From Hydractinia symbiolongicarpus (taxonomy: Eukaryota; Cnidaria; Hydrozoa; Anthoathecata; Hydractiniidae), in assembly GCF_029227915.1 (NCBI RefSeq), contig NC_079881.1, positions 31,411,501 through 31,475,500 on the forward strand: a stretch of 64,000 nt of DNA, in the 5' to 3' direction. Below, piece by piece: positions 54,700 through 64,000 of this stretch; the first letter of the stretch is position 1; every line of letters begins with the position of its first letter. Below the pieces are notes generated by a model. It was not told the origin of the DNA, did no database searches, and saw only the letters and a list, made by a program, of their open reading frames with translations. The position numbers and the translations under genes were made by a program.

Positions 54700-56500
54700 G
54701 TCCCACAGTCAAACGTATAATTGTTAAAAGCGATGCAGCCTAGTAATATCAGAAAAATATCGCTAAAAATATGTTGGTACGAATAGGTGACCCAACCGTT
54801 GTAACTCAAAGGGACTTACACCGTTAGAAAGTCAATAAAATGTAGTTTTTGAAACTGTCGCTATTTCTTCAGCGCGCGCTAACGGCTAGGATTGGTCCCA
54901 CAGTAAAGAATGACTCATTTATCTAAATTCTTAAATGAAGCGCTACCACAGCGCCCAGTGTAATCGCTGAGTTCCGGCAATCATGTCAAATTGAAAAGAA
55001 TGTTATTTATTGGAGTCCACTTGTCTCACTTATAACATTTTTAAGGTCACAGTCCATTATCAGTTCAATTAAGTCCCACAGTCAATTGTTTCACTGTTAA
55101 AAGCCATACAACCTAGTAATACCGGAAAAATAGCACGAAATACGTGTTGGTACGATTAGGTGACCCAACCGTTGTAACTCAAAGGGACTGACACCGTTAG
55201 AAAGTCAAAAAAATGTAGTTTTTGAAACTGTCGCTATTTCTTCAGCGCGCGCTAACGGCTAGGATTGGTCCCACAGTAAAGAATGACTCAATTATCTAAA
55301 TTCTTAAATGAAGCGCTACCACAGCGCCCAGTGTAATCGCTAAGTTCCGGCAATCATGTCAAATTAGGAAGAATGTTATTTCTTGGAGACCAATTGTCTC
55401 ATTTTAACATTTATAAGGTCACAGACCATAATCATTTTAATTAAGTCCCACATTCAATCGTTTTACTGTTAAAAGCCATACAACCTAGTATTATCAAAAC
55501 AATATCGCAAAATACATGTTGGTACAAATATGTGACCCAACCGTTGTAACTTAAACGGAATGACACCGTTAGAATCTTAATGAAATGTAGTTTTTGAAAC
55601 TGTCAATATTTCTTCAGCGCGCGATAACGGCTACGATTGGTCTAGCAGTAAAAAATGACTTTTTTATCTTAATTTTTATGTGAAGCGCTACCCCAGCGCC
55701 CAGTGTAATCGCTGAGCTTCGGCAATCATGTCAAATTAGAAAGAATGTTATTTCTTGGAGTCCACTTGTCTCACTTATCACATTTATCAGGTCACAGTCC
55801 AAAGTTAGTTCAATTAAGTCCCACAGTCAAACGTTTCATTGTTAAAAGCGATGCAGCCTAGTAATATCAGAAAAATATCGCTAAAAATATGTTGGTACGA
55901 ATAGGTGACCCAACCGTTGTAACTCAAAGGGACTGACACCGTTAGAAAGTCAATAAAATGTAGTTTTTGAAACTGTCGCTATTTCTTCAGCGCGCGCTAA
56001 CGGCTAGGATTGGTCCCACAGTAAAGAATGACTCATTTATCTAAATTCTTAAATGAAGCGCTACCACAGCGCCCAGTGTAATCGCTGAGTTCCGGCAATC
56101 ATGTCAAATTGAAAAGAATGTTATTTATTGGAGTCCACTTGTCTCACTTATAACATTTTTAAGGTCACAGTCCATTATCAGTTCAATTAAGTCCCACAGT
56201 CAATTGTTTTACTGTTAAAAGCCATACAACCTAGTAATACCGGGAAAATAGCACGAAATACATGTTGGTACGAATAGGTGACCCAACCGTTGTAACTCAA
56301 AGGGACTGACACCGTTAGAAAGTCAATAAAATGTAGTTTTTGAAACTGTCGCTATTTCTTCAGCGCGCGCTAACGGCTAGGATTGGTCCCACAGTAAAGA
56401 ATGACTCATTTATCTAAATTCTTAAATGAAGCGCTACCACAGCGCCCAGTGTAATCGCTAAGTTCCGGCAATCATGTCAAATTAGGAAGAATGTTATTTC
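54700..56500 (+). repeat. Trimeric higher-order repeat, ~1,118-bp unit
   Basis: The markers TGTTATTTATTGGAGTCC (55001 and 56119) and GTCAATAAAATGTAG (near 54831 and 55950) recur at about 1,118 bp with the same intervening monomers. The second copy ends near 56516 at an abnormal junction. Confidence 0.75.
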
Positions 56501-59500
56501 TTGGAGACCAATTGTCTCTGTTAAAAGCCATACAACCGAGTAATACCGGAAAAATAGCACGAAATACATGTTGGTACGAATATGTAACTCAACCGTTGTA
56601 ACTCAAACGGATTGATACTGTTAGAAAGACAATGAAATGTAGTTTTTGAAGCTGTCGCTATTTCTTCAGCGCGCGGTAACGGCTAGGATTGGTCCCACAG
56701 TAAAGAATGACTTATTTGTCTTAATTCTTAAATGAACCGCTACCACAGCGCACAGTGTAATCGCTGAGTTCCGGCAATCATGTCAAATTGAGAAGAATGT
56801 TATTTCTTGGAGTCCAATTTTCTGATTTATCACATTTATGAGATTACAGTCCAAAGTTTGTTCAATTAAGTCCCACAGTCAATCGTTCCATCGCTAAAAG
56901 CGATGCAACCTAGTAATATCAAAACAATTGTCGCTAAATACATGTTGGTACGAATATGTGACCCAACCGTCGTTCTAACTCAAACATACTGACACCGTTA
57001 AAAAGTCAATGAAATGTAGTTTTTGAAGCTGTCGCTATTTCTTCAGCGCGCAGTAACGGCTAGGATTGGTCCCACAGTAAAGAATGACTTATTTGTCTTA
57101 ATTCTTAAATGAAGCGCTACCACAGCGCACAGTGTAATCGCTGAGTTCCGGCAATCATGTCAAATTGAGAAGAATGTTATTTCTTGGAGTCCAATTTTCT
57201 GATTTATCACATTTATGAGATTACAGTCCAAAGTTTGTTCAATTAAGTCCCACAATCAATCGTTTTATAGTTAAAAGCGATGCAACCTAGTAATATCAGA
57301 AAGATATCCCTAAATACATGTTGGTACGAGTATGTGACCCAACCGTTGTAACTCAAACGGGCTGACACCGTTAGAAAGTTAATGAAATGTAGTTTTTGAA
57401 ACTGTCGCTATTTCTTTAGCGCGCGATAACGGATAGGATTGGTCCCACAGTAAAGAATGACTTATTTATCTAAATTTTTAAATGAAGCGCTACCACAGCG
57501 ACAAGTGTAATCGCTGAGTTTCGGTAATCCCGTCAAATTAAGAAGAATGTTATTTCTTAAAGTCCAATTGTCTCACTTATCACATTTATCAGGTCACAGT
57601 CCAAAGTTAGTTCAATTAAGTCAAACAGTCAAACGTTTCATAGTTAAAAGCGATGCAGCCTAGTAATATTAGAAAAATATCGCTAAAAACATGTTGGTAC
57701 GAATAGGTGACCCAACCGTTGTAACTCAAAGGGACTGACACCGTTAGAAAGTCAATGAAATGTAGTTTTTGAAACTTTCGCTATTTCTTCAGCGCGCGAT
57801 AACGGCTAGGATTGGTCCCACAGTAAAGAATGACTTATTTATCTAAATTTTTAAATGAAGCGCTACCATAGCGACAAGTGTAATCGCTGAGTTCCGGCAA
57901 TCACGTCAAATTAAGAAGAATGTTATTTCTTGGAGACAAATTGTCTCCTTTATCACATTTCTCAGGTGACAGTCCAAAGTTAGTTCAATTAAGTTCCACA
58001 ATCAATCGTTTCATAGTTAAAAGCGATGCAACCTAGTAATATCAGAAAGATATCCCTAAATACATGTTGGTACGAGTATGTGACCCAACCGTTGTAACTC
58101 AAACGGGCTGACACCGTTAGAAAGTTAATGAAATGTAGTTTTTGAAACTGTCGCTATTTCTTTAGCGCGCGATAACGGATAGGATTGGTCCCACAGTAAA
58201 GAATGACTTATTTATCTAAATTTTTAAATGAAGCGCTACCACAGCAACAAGTGTAATCGCTGAGTTCCGGTAATCCCGTCAAATTAAGAAGAATGTTATT
58301 TCTTAGAGTCCAATTGTCTCATTTATCACATTTATCAGGTCACAGTCCAAAGTTAGTTCAATTAAGTCCCACAGTCAAACTTTTCATAGTTAAAGCGATG
58401 CAGCCTAGTAATATTAGAAAAATATCGCTAAAAACATGTTGGTACGAATAGGTGACCCAACCGTTGTAACTGAAAGGGACTGACACCGTTAGAAAGTCAA
58501 TGAAATGTAGTTTTTGAAACTTTCGCTATTTCTTCAGCGCGCGATAACGGCAAAGATTGGTCCCACAGTAAAGAATGACTTATTTATCTAAATTCTTAAA
58601 TGAAGCGCTACCACAGCGCCCAGTGTAATCGCTGAGTTCCGGCAATCATGTCAAATTGAAAAGAATGTTGTTTCTTGGAGTCCAATTTTCTCATTTATCA
58701 CATTTATTAGATCACAGTCCAAAGTTTGTTCAATTAAGTCCCACAGTCAATCGTTTCATTGCTAAAAGCGATGCAGCCTAGTAATATCAAAACAAATATC
58801 GCTAAATACATGTTGGTACGAATATGTGACCCAACCATTGTAACTCAAACGGACTGACACCGTTAGAAAGTCAATGAAATGTAGTTTTTGAAACTTTCGC
58901 TATTTCTTCAGCGCGCGCTAACGGCTAGGATTGGTCCCACAGTAAAAAAATGACTTTTTTTAGCCTAATTCTTAAATGAAGCGCTACCACAGCGCCCAGT
59001 GTAATCGCTGAGTTCCGGCAATCACGTCAAATTAAGAAGAATTTTATTTCTTGGAGACCAATTGTCTCCTTTATCACATTTATCAAGTGACAGTCCAAAG
59101 TTAGTTCAATTAAGTTGCACAATCAATCGTTTCATAGTTAAAAGCGATGCAACCTAGTAATATCAGAAAGATATCCCTAAATACATGTTGGTACGAGTAT
59201 GTGACCCAACCGTTATAACTCAAACGGGCTGACACCGTTAGAAAGTCAATGAAATGTAGTTTTTGAAACTGACGCTATTTCTTTGGCGCGCGATAACAGA
59301 TAGGATTGGTCTCACAGTAAAGAATGACTTATTTATCTAACTTTTTAAATGAAGCGCTACCACAGCGCCCAGTGTAATCGCTGAGTTCAGGCAATCATGT
59401 CAAATTGAAAAGAATGTTATTTATTGGAGTCCACTTGTCTCACTTATAACATTTTTAAGGTCACAGTCCATAATCAGTTCAATTAAGTCCCACAGTCAAT

Positions 59501-62500
59501 TGTTTCACTGTTAAAAGCCATACAACCTAGTAATACCGGAAAAATAGCACGAAATACATGTTGGTACGAATATGTAACTCAACCGTTGTAACTCAAACGG
59601 ATTGATACTGTTAGAAAGACAATGAAATGTAGTTTTTGAAGCTGTCGCTATTTCTTCAGCGCGCTATAAAGGCTAGGATTGGTCCCACAGTAAAGACTTA
59701 ATTATTTATCTAAATTCTTAAATGAAGCGCTACCACAGCGCCCAGTGTAATCGCTAAGTTCCGGCAATCATGTCAAATTAGGAAGAATGTTATTTCTTGG
59801 AGACCAATTGTCTCATTTTAACATTTATAAGGTCACAGACCAAAATCATTTTAATTAAGTCCCACATTCAATCGTTTCACTGTTAAAAGCCATACAACCT
59901 AGTAGTACCGGAAAAATATCGCTAAATACATGTTGGTACGAATATGTGACGAAACCGTTGTAACTGAAGTGGATTGATACCGTTAGAAAGTCAATGAAAT
60001 GTACTTTTTGAAACTTTCGCTATTTCTTCAGCGCGCGATAACGGCTAGGATTGGTCCAACAGTAAAGAATGACTCATTTATCTAAATTCTTAAATGAAGC
60101 GCTACCACAGCGCCCAGTGTAATCGCTGAGTTCCGGCAATCATGTCAAATTAAAAAGAATGTTATTTCTTGGAGTCCACTTGTCTCACTTATAACATTTT
60201 CAAGATCACAGTCCATAATCAGTTCAATTAAGTACCACAGTCAATTGTTTCACTGTTAAAAGCCATACAACCTACTAATACCGGAAAAATAGCACGAAAT
60301 ACATGTTGGTACGAATATTTAACTCAACCGTTGTAACTCAAACGTATTGATACTGTTAGAAAGACAATGAAATGTAGTTTTTGAAGCTGTCGCTATTTCT
60401 TCAGCGCGCGATAACGGCTAGGATTGGTCCCACAGTAAAGAATGACTTATTTATCTAAATTCTTAAATGAAGCGCTACCACAGCGCCTAGTGTAATCGCT
60501 GAGTTCCGGCAATCATGTCAAATTGAGAAGAATGTTGTTTCTTGGAGTCCAATTTTCTCATTTATCACATTTATTAGATCACAGTCCAAAGTTTGTTCAA
60601 ATAAGCCTCACAGTCAAACGTTTCATTGTTTAAAGCGATGCAGCCTAGTAATATCAGAAAGATATCGCTAAAAACATGTTGGTACGAATAGGTGACACAA
60701 CCGTTGTAACTCAAAGGGACTGACACCGTTAGAAAGTCAATGAAATGTAGTTTTTGAAACTGTCGCTATTTCTTTAGCACTCGATAACGGATAGGATTGG
60801 TCCCACAATAAAGAATGACTTATTTATCTAAATTTTTAAATGAAGCGCTACCACAGCGACAAGTGTAATCGCTGAGTTCCGGGAATTCCGTCAAATTAAG
60901 AAGAATGTTATTTCTTAGAGTCCAATTGTCTCACTTATCACATTTATCAGGTCACAGTCCAAAGTTAGTTCAATTAAGTCCCACAGTCAAACGTTTCATT
61001 GTTAAAAGCGATGCAGCCTAGTAATATCAGAAAAATATCGCTAAAAACATGTTGGTACGAATATGTGACGCAACCGTTGTAACTAAAGTGGATTGATACC
61101 GTTAGAAAGTCAATGAAATGTAGTTTTTGAAACTGTCGCTATTTCTTTAGCACTCGATAACGGCTAGGATTGGTCCCACAGTAAAGAATGACTCATTTAT
61201 CTAAATTCTTAAATGAAGCGCTACCACAGCGCCCAGTGTAATCCTGAGTTCCGGCAATCATGTCAAATTGAAAAGAATGTTATTTCTTGGAGTCCATTTG
61301 TCTCACTTATAACATTTTTAAGGTCACAGTCCATAATCAGTCCAATTAAATCCCACAGTCAATTGTTTCACTGTTAAAAGCCATACAACCTAGTAATACC
61401 GGAAAAATAGCACGATATACATGTTGGTACGAATATGTAACTCAACCGTTGTAACTCAAACGGATTGATACTGTTAGAAAGACAATGAAATGTAGTTTTT
61501 GAAGCTGTCGCTATTTCTTCAGCGCGCTATAACGGCTAGGATTGGTCCCACAGTAAAGAATGACTTATTTATCTAAATTCTTAAATGAAGCGCTACCACA
61601 GCGCCCAGTGTAATCGCTAAGTTCCGGCAATCATGTCAAATTAGGAAGAATGTTATTTCTTGGAGACCAATTGTCTCATTTTAACATTTATAAGGTCACA
61701 GACCATAATCATTTTAATTAAGTCCCACATTCAATCGTTTAACTGTTAAAAGCCATACAACCTAGTAGTACCGGAAAAATATCGCTAAATACATGTTGGT
61801 ACGAAAATGTGACGCAACCGTTGTAACTGAAGTGGATTGATACCGTTAGAAAGTCAATGAAATGTACTTTTTGAAACTTTCGCTATCTCTTTAGCGCGCG
61901 ATAACGGCTAGGATTGGTCCCACAGTAAAGAATGACTCATTTATCTAAATTCTTAAATGAAGCGCTACCACAGCGCCCAGTGTAATCGCTGAGTTCCGGC
62001 AATCATGTCAAATTAAAAAGAATGTTATTTCTTGGAGTCCACTTGTCTCACTTATAACATTTTCAAGATCACCGTCCATAATCAGTTCAATTAAGTACCA
62101 CAGTCAATTGTTTTACTGTTAAAAGCCATACAACCTAGTAATACCGGAAAAATAGCACGAAATACATGTTGGTACGAATATGTAACTCAACCGTTGTAAC
62201 TCAAACGGATTGATACTGTTAGAAAGACAATGAAATGTAGTTTTTGAAGCTGTCGCTATTTCTTCAGCGCGCTATAACGGCTAGGATTGGTCCCACAGTA
62301 AAGAATGACTTATTTATCTAAATTCTTAAATGAAGCGCTGCCACAGCGCCCAGTGCAATCGCTAAGTTCCGGCAATCATGTCAAATTAGGAAGAATGTTA
62401 TTTCTTGGAGACCAATTGTCTCATTTTAACATTTATAAGGTCACATACCATAATCATTTTAATTAAGTCCCACATTCAATCGTTTCACTGTTAAAAGCCA

Positions 62501-64000
62501 TACAACCTAGTAGTACCGGAAAAATATCGCTAAATACATGTTGGTACGAATATGTGACGCAACCGTTGTAACTGAAGTGGATTGATACCGTTAGAAAGTC
62601 AATGAAATGTACTTTTTGAAACTTTTGCTATTTCTTCAGCGCGCGATAACGGCTAGGATTGGTCCCACAGTAAAGAATGACTCATTTATCTAAATTCTTA
62701 AATGAAGCGCTACCACAGCGTCCAATGTAATCGCTGAGTTCCGGCAATCATGTCAAATTAGGAAGAATGTTATTTCTTGGAGTCCACTTTTCTCACTTAT
62801 AACATTTTCAATATCACAGTCCATAATCAGTTCAATTAAGTACCACAGTCAATTGTTTCACTGTTAAAAGCCATACAACCTAGTAATACCGGAAAAATAG
62901 CACGAAATACATGTTGGTACGAATATGTAACTCAACCGTTGTAACTCAAACGTATTGATACTGTTAGAAAGACAATGAATTGTAGTTTTTGAAGCTGTCG
63001 CTATTTCTTCAGCGCGCGATAACGGCTAGGATTGGTCCCACAGTAAAGAATGACTTATTTATATAAATTCTTAAATGAAGTGCTACCACAGCGCCTAGTG
63101 TAATCGCTGAGTTCCGGCAATCATGTCAAATTGAGAAGAATGTTCGTTCTTGGAGTCCAATTTTCTCATTTATCACATTTATTAGATCACAGTCCAAAGT
63201 TTGTTCAAATAAGTCCCACAGTCAAACGTTTCAATGTTTAAAGCGATGCAGCCTAGTAATATCAGAAAAATATCGCTAAAAACATGTTGGTACGAATAGG
63301 TGACACAACCGTTGTAATTCAAAGGGACTGACACCGTTAGAAAGTCAATGAAATGTAGTTTTTTAAACTGTCGCTATTTCTTCAGCGCGCGATAACGGCT
63401 ACGATTGGTCCCGCAGTAAAAAATGACTTTTTTATCTTAATTTTTATGTGAAGCGCTACCACAGCGCCCAGGGTAATCGCTGAGCTTCGGCAATCATTTC
63501 AAATTAAGAAGAATGCTATTTCTTGGAGTCCACTTGTCTCACTTATAACATTTATAAGGTCAAAGTCCAAAATCAGTTCAATTTAGTACCACAGTCAATC
63601 GTTTCACTGTTAAAAGCGATGCAACCTAGTATTATCAACACAATATCGCAAAATACATGTTGGTACAAATATGTGACCCAACCGTTGTAACTTAAACGGA
63701 CTGACACCGTTAGAATCTTAATGAAATGTAGTTTTTGAAACTGTCAATATTTCTTCAGTGCGCGATAACGGCTAGGATTGGTCCCGCAGTAAAGAATGAC
63801 TCATTTATGTAAATTCTTAAATGAAGCGCTACCACAGCGCCCAGTGTAGTCGCTGAGTTTCGGCAATCATGTCAAATTAGAAAGAATGTTATTTCTTGGA
63901 GTCCAATTGTCTCATTTTAACATGTATAAGGTCACAGACCATAATCATTTTAATTAAGTCCCACATTCAATCGTTTCACTGTTAAAAGCCATACAACCTA

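Larger units (their letters stand above)
22067..64000 (+). repeat. 373-bp satellite array, main uninterrupted block (~42 kb)
   Basis: About 112 monomers in one orientation, with no Helitron or other insertion recognised. Subfamilies can be told apart by the middle of the monomer: CATTTATCAGGTCACAGTCC; CATTTTTAAGGTCACAGTCC with AAATAGCACGAAATACATG; CATTTATAAGGTCACAGACC with TTTTAATTAAG; CATTTATAAGGTCAAAGTCC; CATTTATTAGATCACAGTCC; and CATTTCTCAGGTGACAGTCC. They alternate in patterns that form local higher-order repeats. The long stretch holds no coding frame above 65 codons. Its extent and homogeneity suit centromeric, pericentromeric or subtelomeric heterochromatin, but location is not shown by the sequence. 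Confidence 0.95.
48720..64000 (+). repeat. ~10-kb segmental duplication within the satellite (48.7-54.4 kb and 58.9-64.0 kb)
   Basis: An ordered series of rare variants appears twice. TTAAGTTGCACAATC lies near 48937 and 59112, followed by TTTGGCGCGCGATAACAG, TATCTAACTTTTTAAAT, GTTATTTATTGGAG and GCGCTATAAAGGC, then CCAACAGTAAAGAATGACTC. Much later come TGTCCGTTCTTGG (53487) and TGTTCGTTCTTGG (63142), and TTTTTATGTGAAGCG. Offsets are 10,175 bp at the left and about 9,655 bp at the right, so internal gains and losses (including the 819-bp units) have occurred since duplication. The second copy runs off the end of the window. Confidence 0.75.

Overview
The window contains almost no genes. It is a long satellite array from a eukaryote, most likely an aquatic invertebrate animal. 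That guess rests on the single retroelement present, whose protein resembles Penelope-like elements known from cnidarians and other marine animals. The species cannot be named from sequence alone. About 53 kb (roughly 140 copies) is one AT-rich tandem repeat with a period near 373 bp, all in the same orientation. Several diverged monomer subfamilies are arranged in higher-order repeats with units of about 0.82, 1.12, 1.87, 2.25, 2.99 and 3.76 kb, and a larger block appears twice about 10 kb apart.

Layout: 1-6583 is satellite. From 6584 to 22066 the satellite alternates with copies of a 2.27-kb non-satellite segment (A 6584-8853, B 10345-12615, C 14107-15888 plus 18599-19073, D 20538-22066). 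Comparison with uninterrupted monomers in the same window gives the exact ends. Read on the minus strand the segment starts TC, ends CTAG, has a 5-bp hairpin 9 nt before CTAG, and sits between A and T with no target duplication. These are the hallmarks of a non-autonomous Helitron. It carries no Rep/helicase gene, but much of its interior is a degenerate tandem repeat of about 100 bp. Helitron plus about 1.49 kb of satellite was then amplified as one 3,762-bp unit.

Copy C is interrupted at 15889-18598 by a block containing 225 bp of unknown sequence, a (TA)n tract, a 5'-truncated Penelope-like element and a second (TA)n tract. The element has one open frame of 596 codons with reverse transcriptase and C-terminal GIY-YIG endonuclease. 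Its 3' region holds a complete type I hammerhead ribozyme at 18272-18334. The Helitron halves on either side of the block belong to different repeat subtypes, so the block lies on a boundary between two higher-order arrays.

From 22067 to 64000 the window is uninterrupted satellite with local higher-order repeats, recombinant junctions and small indels. Apart from the Penelope-like frame I see no supportable protein gene, tRNA, rRNA or CRISPR. The other open frames, all of 112 codons or fewer, are repeat-encoded or antisense artefacts.
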